64,000 nucleotides of DNA from Legionella genomosp. 1. GTDB lineage: Bacteria > Pseudomonadota > Gammaproteobacteria > Legionellales > Legionellaceae. The stretch covers positions 1 through 64,000 of the forward strand of contig CAMCUM010000005.1 of assembly GCA_945878975.1 (NCBI GenBank), in the 5' to 3' direction. Numbering within the stretch: the stretch's first letter is position 1; the number at the start of each line of letters is the position of its first letter. The notes below the pieces were generated by a model, which was not told where the DNA came from, ran no database searches, and worked only from the letters and a program-made list of their open reading frames with translations. Shown here piece by piece: positions 28,005 to 36,370 of this stretch. The position numbers and the translations under genes are program-made.

Positions 28005-28949
28005 TCAATGCCGTCTTGCTATTCGAACTCCCACATACAACATAGCCAGCAAAAAACACAATACTCCAAACGGTATCAGTGTATACATCTGCAACCCCAA
28101 ATCCTGTATCCAATCTGCTTGATGGAATACGAAGCAAACTAGAAAGAGCGTTGTCAATACATACGAGACTGCAACCGCCACTAACACGCCCAAACGATGG
28201 GAGAAATACAAAGAGAGGATGATGGCCAGTATCAACCACGCTATGTTTTTCAAAAATAGCACACAACTCAAACCCCAAAGTACCCAACAGATTTTATGGA
28301 AAAGAGTCGTCTTTTGAGTCAAAACGCGTTCTCTTCCCAAATAAACGGATATCCAAGTTAAGAAAAAACCAGAAAAAACAATGATGGCATTTAAATCAGC
28401 CATCCATAAACGCAACAAATCATACCCTAGCTTTTGAGGCGACATCACAGTAACATCATGCAAGATCCCCATTCTTAATAAGCCGGATAAAAAACATCCT
28501 ATGCTGGCATAGAGGACAAAACGTAACCATTCCATGATATTAGTAAAAACCGAATGGTCCGATGTGAACACGCTTCGACACCAGCGCGCGATCAAATAGC
28601 CACCACCCAAATCCGCAGTGATAGATAATAGCAAGGATGGCAAAGGTAATCCATGCATACAATAAGCGCAAAAACTGGCTAAAAACAACCCTAGCAATGC
28701 CGTGTCACCTAATAAGTACAGCATCACAAAAGCAGAACCAATAGGAGGGTACATCGGTAAAAAAGGATACGTTGTCAGATGAATAAGGGTGAGGTATTGT
28801 AAGAAAAAAACCAGACAAGTACTGATCAAGAACCGTTGAATACGCTTGAGTTGATAAGCGCGCCAGTATGATTTTTTTAGATGAGCACTCGTCAACTGAG
28901 AAAGTTTCTGTGTCAAATACTGGCTACTCATTTGCGATTTATTCAGCAT
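28005..28949 (-). CDS. MASE1-like integral membrane protein without output domain
   Basis: About 314 residues from ATG 28949, which has AGAGGAG 5-6 bases upstream (an ATG at 28964 lies inside the previous gene). I count about 8-9 hydrophobic helices. The segments YPPIGSAFVMLYLLGDTALLG and LLRLWMADLNAIIVFSGFFLTW resemble the WPPxG and W-x-D/G landmarks of MASE1 sensor domains. The protein ends in a short basic tail (VGVRIARRH) and carries no GGDEF, EAL or kinase domain. It overlaps the methyltransferase gene by 11 bases, so the two are probably cotranslated. The ligand is unknown. Confidence 0.65.
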   Translation of the reverse strand: MLNKSQMSSQYLTQKLSQLTSAHLKKSYWRAYQLKRIQRFLISTCLVFFLQYLTLIHLTTYPFLPMYPPIGSAFVMLYLLGDTALLGLFLASFCAYCMHGLPLPSLLLSITADLGGGYLIARWCRSVFTSDHSVFTNIMEWLRFVLYASIGCFLSGLLRMGILHDVTVMSPQKLGYDLLRLWMADLNAIIVFSGFFLTWISVYLGRERVLTQKTTLFHKICWVLWGLSCVLFLKNIAWLILAIILSLYFSHRLGVLVAVAVSYVLTTLFLVCFVFHQADWIQDLGLQMYTLIPFGVLCFLLAMLYVGVRIARRH

Positions 28950-29544
28950 ATAGGCTCCTCTCATAGATGTAGCAAGGCACCCTCTCCCAATCAGCTTGCA
29001 AAAAGATTCTTTTACTTAGTTTGAAATCACTTAGATTAGGCAGCTTTCGCAAGGTGGCAATCCTTCGCACATGAGGCATCGCATTGATTTTTTGACCCAC
29101 AACATAAAGTAAATCAAAAGAAAACACGGTAGAACATAAGTAGACCACTGTAATATTTGGGAAATCATGTTGTAAAAAATCTCCGTGAATCATGTGCAGA
29201 CTTCTCGCTTGACGAAACATATCCGGCAATTGTTGACGGATGTTCTCCTCCACTTTTATTGCGATCTGATACCTAAGCGCATTAATTTCAATGCCAGACG
29301 CAGATGCGACCATCGTAGTCAAGAATGACTGAAAAACAATTTTCCCTAATCCGCAACCGACGTCTAAAAAATGATCTTTATCACCGAGATTGAGATACTT
29401 GAGCAACTTCAGAAAACCATAGTAATACAACTCTCCATATTGCTCATTTTGATAAAAAAACAAAGATTTTTTGATATCACAAGCATGCGGCGTATAAAGA
29501 TGCTCTAAATAGGATTGCATCATCTCATGCATGAGTTTACTCAC
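28939..29544 (-). CDS. DOT1-like class I SAM-dependent methyltransferase
   Basis: 201 residues. The motif order is that of the DOT1 histone-H3K79 methyltransferase core: YGE (36-38), FLDVGCGLGKIVFQ (59-72; DOT1 has F-x-DLGSGVGxxVxQ), GIEINAL (84-90), GDFL (121-124), then VVYLCSTVFSFDLL (133-146; DOT1 has VIFVNNFAF). The DOT1 Asn pair is replaced by CS/T. It lacks the long eukaryotic extensions. The start is GTG 29544, or alternatively ATG 29532. It overlaps the downstream MASE1-like gene. The substrate is unknown; a small-molecule or other protein methyltransferase is the alternative. Confidence 0.65.
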   Translation of the reverse strand: MSKLMHEMMQSYLEHLYTPHACDIKKSLFFYQNEQYGELYYYGFLKLLKYLNLGDKDHFLDVGCGLGKIVFQSFLTTMVASASGIEINALRYQIAIKVEENIRQQLPDMFRQARSLHMIHGDFLQHDFPNITVVYLCSTVFSFDLLYVVGQKINAMPHVRRIATLRKLPNLSDFKLSKRIFLQADWERVPCYIYERSLYAE

Positions 29545-29561
29545 CTTTCTTCCTAATCTTT

Positions 29562-29638
29562 GTAGCCTTGATGCAGCGCAGCGTCATCAAGGTTTTTACC
29601 AAATCATCCTTGATTACGCTGCGCTGCATCAAGGCTAC
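29562..29638. repeat. 77-bp palindromic repeat, second full copy (GTAGCC...GATGCAGCGCAGCG type)
   Basis: Arms 29562-29592 and 29608-29638: GTAGCCTTGATGCAGCGCAG pairs with CTGCGCTGCATCAAGGCTAC. It is the same family as 2975-3053. It lies between the DOT1-like gene and the membrane-hairpin protein gene. Confidence 0.85.
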
Positions 29639-29681
29639 GTATCTGAACAAAGCGGACAAGCCGCAGAGCCCAAGAGCGAGA

Positions 29682-30563
29682 CTAATAATCTCCTACCATC
29701 CTGTAAACTCGGCCCTCTTTGCTCTTACCATCTTCATCAAACGTCCAGTCGTCTTCGTCGCGAAGAACCGACATAGAACTCTTTGCAGCAGCTCCAGAAG
29801 ACCATGGGTCGCCATCATTGCTATCCATCTCTCCAACATGAACATCAAGCGTATGCATAACCAATCCCATCTGTCTCAATTTACGTTCGGTTGGTTTAGG
29901 CTTATATAAGAGAATAGCGGCACCAACAGCTGCAGAAATGGTCCCTCCTACCGTTGCGGCTCCTGCCGTCACACCGACCGCTTTCAATCCCGTAGCAGCA
30001 GCAGCAACACCTAACAAACCACCTGAACCTAGTGCCAAAGCAACCAGGCCAGAAACTAGCAATACTATCGCAAAAGCTTTCATTTCCCTGCAGGTCATGA
30101 TTTCAATGAAAAATCGATAGGGCATTAAATCATCAGCTTTCGAAAAACCCTTTGGTCGCAACGCTGGATCTGCTAAGGAAGGATGGTCATTAAGCTCCGC
30201 ATCTAAAAAGGGGCTGCGGTCATGCAGAAGGTACCTATAGAGTGCAATATCAAAACTTTTTACAAAGCTAGTATAACGCTCTTCATCTGTCAAACCGGTT
30301 ACCGCTCCCATAGCTTCTAAAAACGCAGCGTCCGCCTTTTCAGTATCAGTCCGCGTAAGATACGCCGCGATATAGGAGTGTCCTGATTTCTCAAAAGCAT
30401 CATAAAATGTGTAGGCATCACGGTATTTTCGCAAAGCTTCAGGATTCGCATCCTCCGATATATGGTTAGAACGTTCCTCTAACCACCCTTTGGAGCCATA
30501 TATTTCATGATAAGAGCGATATAAATCAACACCCAGTCCAAATACCACATGAATATTCATCAC
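29682..30563 (-). CDS. Uncharacterised protein with a glycine/alanine membrane hairpin
   Basis: 293 residues. The N-terminal two-thirds (1-160) is soluble, helical and Tyr/Asp-rich. Then two or three hydrophobic Gly/Ala stretches follow (about 163-220; FAIVLLVSGLVALALGSGG, and GTISAAVGAAILLY), and a polar acidic C-terminal tail (VLRDEDDWTFDEDGKS). There is no signal peptide. Membrane hairpins with long soluble flanks are common among Legionellales effectors, but secretion is only a possibility here. Flanked downstream by a palindromic repeat. Confidence 0.65.
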   Translation of the reverse strand: MMNIHVVFGLGVDLYRSYHEIYGSKGWLEERSNHISEDANPEALRKYRDAYTFYDAFEKSGHSYIAAYLTRTDTEKADAAFLEAMGAVTGLTDEERYTSFVKSFDIALYRYLLHDRSPFLDAELNDHPSLADPALRPKGFSKADDLMPYRFFIEIMTCREMKAFAIVLLVSGLVALALGSGGLLGVAAAATGLKAVGVTAGAATVGGTISAAVGAAILLYKPKPTERKLRQMGLVMHTLDVHVGEMDSNDGDPWSSGAAAKSSMSVLRDEDDWTFDEDGKSKEGRVYRMVGDY

Positions 30564-30641
30564 GCCACCTCATTTGTAGATAAATTTGGCATACTTTAAA
30601 TCAAAAGGGTGCTTTTGTCCATGCGGTTGGCCTTACACTAC

Positions 30642-30670
30642 TGGCGATTTCTGCTTCAACACGATATAAT
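30642..30670 (+). promoter_or_regulatory. Putative sigma-70 promoter of yciB
   Basis: TGGCGA (30642-30647) and a consensus TATAAT (30665-30670) with a 17-base spacer, 30 bases before the yciB ATG. Confidence 0.45.
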
Positions 30671-30700
30671 TTAAAAATCTTCCTTGATCCTCTGGATTTC

Positions 30701-31246
30701 ATGAAACTTTTATTTGATTTCTTTCCGATTATTTTATTTTTTCTTGCGTATAAATTTTTTGATATCTACTCTGCTACAGCCGTTGCAATGGCTGCTTCTG
30801 TGGCGCAAGTCTTGTTTTTTCGATTGAAGCATCAACATTATGAAAAAATTCATTTGGCAAGTATGGCACTCATCTTGTTGCTCGGTGGCGCCACGCTGTT
30901 TTTCCATAATCCTTGGTTCATTAAATGGAAACCTACTGGTATTTATTGGCTATCCGCGTTGATCTTTCTTGGCTCCAATCACATTGGCACAAAGCCCGTT
31001 ATTCAAAGAATGATGGAAGGCAATGTGAGTTTGCCTGCTAAAATTTGGCGACGACTCAATTACGCTTGGGCGGTGTATTTTCTCATAATGGGTGCACTGA
31101 ATTTATATGTCGCTTACTCCTTCACCACAGATTTATGGGTTAATTTTAAGCTATTTGGTGGCATGGGATGTATGTTGTTGTTTGTGTTTATTCAAGCTTT
31201 ATACTTAGCCAAACATGCCGTCATCCCTTCATCCAGCCGCACATAG
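30701..31246 (+). CDS. yciB: Inner-membrane septation-linked protein YciB (IspZ)
   Basis: A small polytopic inner-membrane protein implicated in envelope synthesis and normal septation. 181 residues with about five helices. Typical sequences: [19 protein letters not shown] at the start, [36 protein letters not shown] and [23 protein letters not shown]. It ends 15 bases before the response regulator, so the three genes may share a transcript. Confidence 0.93.
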   Translation: MKLLFDFFPIILFFLAYKFFDIYSATAVAMAASVAQVLFFRLKHQHYEKIHLASMALILLLGGATLFFHNPWFIKWKPTGIYWLSALIFLGSNHIGTKPVIQRMMEGNVSLPAKIWRRLNYAWAVYFLIMGALNLYVAYSFTTDLWVNFKLFGGMGCMLLFVFIQALYLAKHAVIPSSSRT

Positions 31247-31261
31247 TAACAAGGAACTGAT

Positions 31262-31939
31262 ATGCGCTTATTGCTGGTTGAAGATGATGAATTATTAGGC
31301 GATGCAGTCAAGACGGGGCTAACTCAATTTGGTTACATTGTTGATTGGCTAAAAAATGGGGAGATCGCGCGACAAGTCATTAAAACCGAAGCATTTGATT
31401 TGATCATTCTCGATCTCAGTTTGCCTAAAATTTCGGGCATGACGCTTTTACAAACCATCCGTCAATCACATAATAAAACCCCTGTCATCATATTAACAGC
31501 ACGAGAATCTATCGATGATCGGATCAAAGGCTTAGATGCAGGTGCCGATGATTATATTACCAAACCTTTTGACTTAAATGAGCTGGGTGCGCGAGTACGT
31601 GCTTTAACGCGACGCGCCCAAGGTCGCGCAGACACTACCTTACAGTATGCCAACATTACGATTGATCCTGCAGCGCATTCTGTGTTGATGGATGGTCAAC
31701 CCATCAACGTACCTCGTCGCGAATTTGCGCTCCTTCAAAAACTGATTGAATCAAGTGGTCAAGTACTCTCTAGAGAGCAACTCATGCAGAGTATGTATAG
31801 TTGGGATGAAGAAGTCGACAGCAACGCTTTGGAAGTACATATTCATAATTTGCGTAAGAAATTGAATGCCAATTTTATTAGAACCATCCGCGGCGTAGGC
31901 TATTTGATAGATAAGCTCCCCAAGGATTCGGAAAATTGA
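31262..31939 (+). CDS. OmpR-family response regulator (QseB/PmrA-like)
   Basis: The cytoplasmic DNA-binding half of a two-component system. 225 residues. Receiver domain 1-120: acidic pocket VEDDE, phospho-acceptor Asp51 (IILDLSLP), Thr79 in ILTA, Lys101 in ITKPFD. Winged-helix domain about 128-222 with VPRREFALLQKL and DSNALEVHIHNLRKKL. Its stop overlaps the TTG start of the kinase, so the pair is coupled. The closest style is QseB/PmrA/TctD; the target genes are unknown. Confidence 0.93.
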   Translation: MRLLLVEDDELLGDAVKTGLTQFGYIVDWLKNGEIARQVIKTEAFDLIILDLSLPKISGMTLLQTIRQSHNKTPVIILTARESIDDRIKGLDAGADDYITKPFDLNELGARVRALTRRAQGRADTTLQYANITIDPAAHSVLMDGQPINVPRREFALLQKLIESSGQVLSREQLMQSMYSWDEEVDSNALEVHIHNLRKKLNANFIRTIRGVGYLIDKLPKDSEN

Positions 31940-33381
31940 AATCATCGATCCGTAAGTTTCTCCTGATTAATCTTTTATTTGCGGTGACCCTCACGACCAC
32001 ACTCACTGCAGTCGGAAACTATTACCTGGACCAAAAAAATATTCAAGAGCATTTAGATACCCTGCTTGCCATTTCAGCTTTATCTTACCAAGCACTGCTG
32101 GGTGACGATGTGTATCAACGACAGCTGCCTTCCATTCAACAGGCTTTAAATGCCATTCCAAATAAAATTGAAACCTATTACAGTCAAGCACAACTTGCTA
32201 ATCAGCCCCCGGAGTATTATTTAGAAAAATTTAACTTTCAAGTTTGGTCGAATTCAAAACAATTATTGTTACACTCGTCCGGCGCACCCGAGCTCCCCCT
32301 ACTTTCCAGCAAAGAAGGATTTAATAATAAGCTCATTGCGCAACAACACTGGCGTGTTTTTACGACCTCCAATCCCAAAGCGCAAACCCATACTGTTTTA
32401 GCCGAACGTTATGATACGCGTAATGAATTAGGACGTCGCATTGCATTGGATGATCTCTATATCATCCTACTGATTCTACCCTTAGCAGGCTTACTGATTT
32501 GGATTGTAGTTGGCCGCGGCTTAGGCAGTCTAGAATCAGTCGCAGATGAACTAGCCAATCGAGAACCGAGTCATTTGGAACCGGTAAAAATTGAATCGCT
32601 GCCCGAAGAAATTCGGCCCGTGATTGATGAATTAAATAAACTCTTTTTTCGTCTCAAAGAAGCTTTTGAACGCGAAGCGCGCTTTGCGGCCGATGCAGCA
32701 CATGAATTACGTACCCCATTAGCAGCTTTGAAAGCACAAGCGCAAGTGGCATTAAATACTTCGGATATTAATGAAAAAAACATAGCCCTTCAAAAGGTTA
32801 TTGCCAGTGTAAACCGCAATACTCATATCGTGCAGCAATTATTAACCATGAGTAAGCTCGTACCCGATCAAGCGTTTTCGCATGATTTGGATTCTGTGGA
32901 TTTGATCAAAATAACCCGAGAAATACTGGCAATGCTTGCGCCCAGCGCTATCGAGAAGCAAATTGAATTAGCGTTCGAACCCAGTCAAAATGTGACCAAC
33001 TTTCCTGGCACACCTACTGCCATCAGCATCTTAATTAGAAATCTCGTGGACAATGCTATTCGTTATACAGAAACGCAAGGACATATTATCGTACGAGTAT
33101 ATCAACAACAAACCAACGTCATTTTAGAAGTACAAGACAACGGACCAGGTATACCAGAACAATTCCGCGCCCGCGTTTTTGAGCGCTTCTTTCGCGAGCT
33201 TGGCAAAAAAAGCACGGGAAGCGGCCTAGGCTTAGCAATTGTGCAGCAAATTGCCTCATTGCATCACGCAGAGATTCGTTTAGACACGCCATCTTCAGGC
33301 ACGGGATTGGTTGTACGAGTGTTTTTTCATTTGAAAACAAGGTTGCCTTCTGAGTCGATAAAGAAACGGGATAAATCCTAA
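31936..33381 (+). CDS. Sensor histidine kinase (QseC/PmrB-like)
   Basis: The membrane partner of the preceding regulator. 481 residues starting at TTG 31936, which overlaps the upstream TGA. Helix 1 is about 8-28 and the periplasmic sensor about 30-172. Helix 2 is about 174-194, followed by a HAMP-like region. HisKA carries His256 in AADAAHELRTPLAALK. The ATPase domain has N-box NLVDNAIRY, G1 DNGPGIPE and G2 GSGLGLAIV. The sensed signal is not evident. Its last 29 codons overlap the 3' end of ampG on the opposite strand. Confidence 0.93.
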   Translation: MKSSIRKFLLINLLFAVTLTTTLTAVGNYYLDQKNIQEHLDTLLAISALSYQALLGDDVYQRQLPSIQQALNAIPNKIETYYSQAQLANQPPEYYLEKFNFQVWSNSKQLLLHSSGAPELPLLSSKEGFNNKLIAQQHWRVFTTSNPKAQTHTVLAERYDTRNELGRRIALDDLYIILLILPLAGLLIWIVVGRGLGSLESVADELANREPSHLEPVKIESLPEEIRPVIDELNKLFFRLKEAFEREARFAADAAHELRTPLAALKAQAQVALNTSDINEKNIALQKVIASVNRNTHIVQQLLTMSKLVPDQAFSHDLDSVDLIKITREILAMLAPSAIEKQIELAFEPSQNVTNFPGTPTAISILIRNLVDNAIRYTETQGHIIVRVYQQQTNVILEVQDNGPGIPEQFRARVFERFFRELGKKSTGSGLGLAIVQQIASLHHAEIRLDTPSSGTGLVVRVFFHLKTRLPSESIKKRDKS

Positions 33382-34533
33382 CGACAAGAAAAAAGCAATC
33401 ATATACAGCCCGACCCATCCAAAATGACTCTGCAAGAAAGCCCCTATCGGTCCTGAAAATACACGCGGCAAGCCAGCAATACAGACCAAAATCGAAAATT
33501 GTGTGGCGGTAAATTTCTGGTTAACATAGCTCATGATCAGCGCCACCAACGCAGTGGAACCCATGCCAGCCACAAAATTGTCACTCATCACTGCGACTGA
33601 AAATAGCAGCACATTTTTGCCAACGATAGCCAACACAATAAAAAGTGCATTGGTGATCGTTTGCAACAAACCAAACCAAAGCAAGGCACGATACAAGCTG
33701 ATCCGTAACATAGCAATGCCACCTACTATTCCGCCCACAATCAGTGCCACAGTCCCCCAGATTTTATTCACATAACCAATGGTCGCTAATGAGAATCCCA
33801 AACCTTGAATCAGAAATGGCATCACAATCCCACTGATCGACGTAGTAAACACTTCACCCAGTTTATAGAGCAGAACAAAAACTAAAAAAAATAGCACATC
33901 CTGCCGCCCGAATAAATCATGAAGGGCATCTTTATAGGTCGTAACGATACCGCTTTCCCGGCTATTTATTTGGGGTTCTGTACTCCATAATACGGCAAGC
34001 ATACCGATGATCAAGCCGATTGTCATGACCTGATAGGTGATGATCCAACCATAGTTTTGGGCAATTACCAATGCCATACCACCACTAAACAACATACCCA
34101 TACGATATCCGGTGCTGGCTAACGACGCACCCAGACCATAGTACTCTCCAGGTAAATATTCCACTCGCTGCGCGTCAATCGCAGCATCTTGTGTGGCTGA
34201 AAACATGGCTAATATAAAAGCTAAAATTGCCATGGGCCACGGCGACAATTGAGGTGTAAACCAAGTCATCGCATGCAGTCCCAATACCAATAAAATTTGC
34301 GTGCCAAAAATCCACCCACGCCGCCTGCCCAACGCAAAAAGTCTATATCGATCCAGGAAAGGTGCCCATAGAAAACGTAGGAGATAGGGCAAACTGACCA
34401 AACTCAGAGAACTGGTTATCCAAATAGACAAACCTGCATCAGCAAACCAAGCTTGTAGCGTTGAGCTCACCAAAGACAAAGGTATCCCTGATGAAAAGCC
34501 CAGAACAAATACAATTACAAGTTTTTTTATCAT
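33295..34533 (-). CDS. ampG: AmpG-type muropeptide permease (MFS)
   Basis: Imports GlcNAc-anhydroMurNAc-peptides released by lytic transglycosylases such as MltA and MltD in this window, for cell-wall recycling. About 412 residues from ATG 34533; a further upstream in-frame start would translate repeat sequence and is rejected. Signatures: FVLGFSSGIPLSLVSSTLQAWF, LPYLLRFLWAPFLDRY, FSATQDAAIDAQRVE and the late helix with STALVALIMSYVNQKFTATQFS. About 12 helices. Its 3' end runs 87 bases into the kinase gene, convergently. Confidence 0.88.
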   Translation of the reverse strand: MIKKLVIVFVLGFSSGIPLSLVSSTLQAWFADAGLSIWITSSLSLVSLPYLLRFLWAPFLDRYRLFALGRRRGWIFGTQILLVLGLHAMTWFTPQLSPWPMAILAFILAMFSATQDAAIDAQRVEYLPGEYYGLGASLASTGYRMGMLFSGGMALVIAQNYGWIITYQVMTIGLIIGMLAVLWSTEPQINSRESGIVTTYKDALHDLFGRQDVLFFLVFVLLYKLGEVFTTSISGIVMPFLIQGLGFSLATIGYVNKIWGTVALIVGGIVGGIAMLRISLYRALLWFGLLQTITNALFIVLAIVGKNVLLFSVAVMSDNFVAGMGSTALVALIMSYVNQKFTATQFSILVCIAGLPRVFSGPIGAFLQSHFGWVGLYMIAFFLSLGFIPFLYRLRRQPCFQMKKHSYNQSRA

Positions 34534-34570
34534 AATATAAAGCTCGAAAACCCTCACGCCTCTGAGGCAT

Positions 34571-34613
34571 CCCCTCATCCGCCCTTCGGGCTCCTTCTCC
34601 CAGGGGAGAAGGA
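34571..34613. repeat. Dispersed repeat (CCCCTCATCCGCCC...CCTTCTCC type)
   Basis: CCCCTCATCCGCCCTTCGGG then CTCCTTCTCCCAGGGGAGAAGG, containing two small hairpins (GCCCTTCGGGC and CTTCTCCCAGGGGAGAAG). It is related to the larger palindrome at 51738-51837. It lies between ampG and mip. Confidence 0.7.
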
Positions 34614-34745
34614 CCAACCATTGAACCATTCAGTCGTAGCATCATATGCCCTCTCCTTCCAGGAGAAGGTACCCAAAGATACGGGGAACACAGAATAACC
34701 CGCGATTTTGAAAGTCATCAAACACCCAAGTTACATGGAAGTTAC

Positions 34746-35459
34746 TTATTTTTTATTAGTTTCTATCGATATCAAATGAACTTCAAAAATCAAAGTTGCA
34801 TTCGGTCCAATCACGTCTCCGACACTTTTCGGTCCGTAAGCCAAATTAGATGGGATATAAAATTTCCAAACCGAACCCGTAGGCATCAATTGCAAGCCCT
34901 CTGTCCAGCCTTGAATCACCTGATTCAATGGAAAAGTTGCAGGCTTACCAGATTGTGCAGTACCATCAAAGACCCGACCATCCAGTAAAGTACCTGTATA
35001 CTCCACCGTTACAGTGTCAGTCGCATCAGGTTTGGGGCCTGTCGTATTTTTGATAATTTCATACTGAAGACCACTTGGGAGTGTCACCACACCGGTCTTT
35101 TTCTTATTTTCTGCCAAGAAAGCTTGGCCTTTGACTTGGTTGTCTTTAGCTACTTTCTCATATTCAACAGTAGCTTTTGCCATCATTTTTTTTTGAAAAT
35201 CCACCAGCGTTTCTTTTCTTTGATCATCGGTTAAAAGGCGAGGACCCTCGCTCATCCCATCTGATATACCACGTGCCAAAGCGCTCACATTTATATCAAT
35301 ACCCTTTTTCTGTATATTACTACCAAGATCAACCCCAATAGAATAAGAGACCTTATCAACATCTGTCTCTAATTTAACTGATTCTAGCGATGCGGGCTGC
35401 GCAAATGGCGCTGTCATTATGAACGTCAATACGCTAACAGCGACCAGTTTCATTTTCAT
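34746..35459 (-). CDS. mip: Mip-type FKBP peptidyl-prolyl cis-trans isomerase
   Basis: A macrophage-infectivity-potentiator protein: an exported, dimeric prolyl isomerase. 237 residues. Signal peptide MKMKLVAVSVLTFIMTAPFAQPA, N-terminal dimerisation region (about 25-75), long connecting helix (about 80-125) and FKBP domain (about 130-233; DTVTVEYTGTLLDGRVFDGT, FPLNQVIQGWTEGLQLMPTG, AYGPKSVGDVIGPNATLIFEVHL). The overall architecture and sequence match Legionella/Coxiella Mip. It is monocistronic, with a palindromic element about 100 bases upstream. Confidence 0.95.
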   Translation of the reverse strand: MKMKLVAVSVLTFIMTAPFAQPASLESVKLETDVDKVSYSIGVDLGSNIQKKGIDINVSALARGISDGMSEGPRLLTDDQRKETLVDFQKKMMAKATVEYEKVAKDNQVKGQAFLAENKKKTGVVTLPSGLQYEIIKNTTGPKPDATDTVTVEYTGTLLDGRVFDGTAQSGKPATFPLNQVIQGWTEGLQLMPTGSVWKFYIPSNLAYGPKSVGDVIGPNATLIFEVHLISIETNKK

Positions 35460-35561
35460 ACATACTCCCCTTTTCTATTTATAATCCATTATTCTAGGCG
35501 TGTCGCCAATGGTTAACACGCACTCGTTCCAACATTCTGCCTAATTTATTTTAAAATTACT

Positions 35562-35624
35562 AGGGTCTGTTGACAATTCATCTCACGAAGCCGGACGTAG
35601 GGTTTTTAATTGTCAACACGCCCT
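35562..35624. mobile_element. 63-bp terminal-inverted-repeat element
   Basis: Left arm AGGGTCTGTTGACAATT (35562-35578) pairs with right arm AATTGTCAACACGCCCT (35608-35624), 16 of 17 positions matching. The centre contains GAAGCCGGACGTAGGG. The same right arm and core occur at 90-144. It is too short to encode a protein; it resembles a minimal MITE or a palindromic unit. It lies in the gap between mip and the small gene at 35688. Confidence 0.7.
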
Positions 35625-35687
35625 TGTAATATACTCTAAAAAAACAGTCTATACTTTAAGAATACATATTTATTTTATGGAATAACT

Positions 35688-35978
35688 ATGGGATCGAAAA
35701 AGGATGAGACAACAAATAAAAGGGTTAACGCATTAAACAGTGGACTTCAACTCTATAAAACAACCACAGCTCCGCCAACAGGAACAAAAACAGCGATCAA
35801 GATAGTCCAAACTTCAATTGGATCACGTGCAGCAAGTGTTGCAGCAAATATGAATGGCATTCCTGCAACCCCGGGAATGGTCAAAATAGGCGCCAAAATT
35901 GCCGATAAAGCACTCGATGCCAAAGAGAAGCTAGATAATGCTATAGAAGATAAAATCCACAACCGAAAGCCTGGATGA
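35688..35978 (+). CDS. Small basic protein, uncharacterised
   Basis: 96 residues, rich in Lys, Ala and Thr, with no signal peptide. A mildly hydrophobic Ala/Gly central segment (SRAASVAANMNGIPATPGMVKIGAK) is followed by a charged helix (DKALDAKEKLDNAIEDKIHN). I know no family. It is preceded by TATACT/ATAC-rich sequence that could be a promoter. The coding status is likely but not certain. Confidence 0.5.
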   Translation: MGSKKDETTNKRVNALNSGLQLYKTTTAPPTGTKTAIKIVQTSIGSRAASVAANMNGIPATPGMVKIGAKIADKALDAKEKLDNAIEDKIHNRKPG

Positions 35979-36159
35979 AAGCTTACTGACCTATAAAAAT
36001 TCCATGGCCACAATAAAAACACCCAAAGTCCAAGTCACATTTCCTTTACAATTTGCAAGATTGCAGGTAAATTACCCATAATTTTTTTACCTAAATGACT
36101 GACCATACCTGATACGAAAGTATATATTGTCAGTAAATTCTAAACAGCGAGATAAATAG

Positions 36160-36357
36160 ATGAAAGACCATAAAATAATTAAGGCTATCATATATAGAAA
36201 ATACATGTGTGTCATTTGTGGCTTTATTTACGACGAAGAAGCAGGCCACCCAGACGACGGTATTGCGCCTGGTACGCTATGGGAAGATGTGGTAGAAAAT
36301 TGGTTTTGCCCTGATTGTGGGGCCGCAAAAGAAGATTTTGAGATGATGGAAATTTAG
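36160..36357 (+). CDS. Rubredoxin
   Basis: A small one-iron electron carrier. Two Cys pairs bind the iron: C-V-I-C in [15 protein letters not shown] and C-P-D-C in [14 protein letters not shown]. The rubredoxin core starts at residue 15 of the 65-residue reading frame; ATG 36160 adds a basic 14-residue extension, while ATG 36205 gives a 50-residue core lacking the preceding Tyr. I keep the longer form because the Tyr before M-x-V-C is usually present. The redox partner is unknown. Confidence 0.88.
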   Translation: MKDHKIIKAIIYRKYMCVICGFIYDEEAGHPDDGIAPGTLWEDVVENWFCPDCGAAKEDFEMMEI

Positions 36358-36370
36358 GACTTGTTCCTTG

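Noticed and set aside
34534-34629. N-terminal extension of AmpG
   Set aside because: The extension would translate the CCCTCATCCGCCC repeat; the conserved helix begins at ATG 34533.
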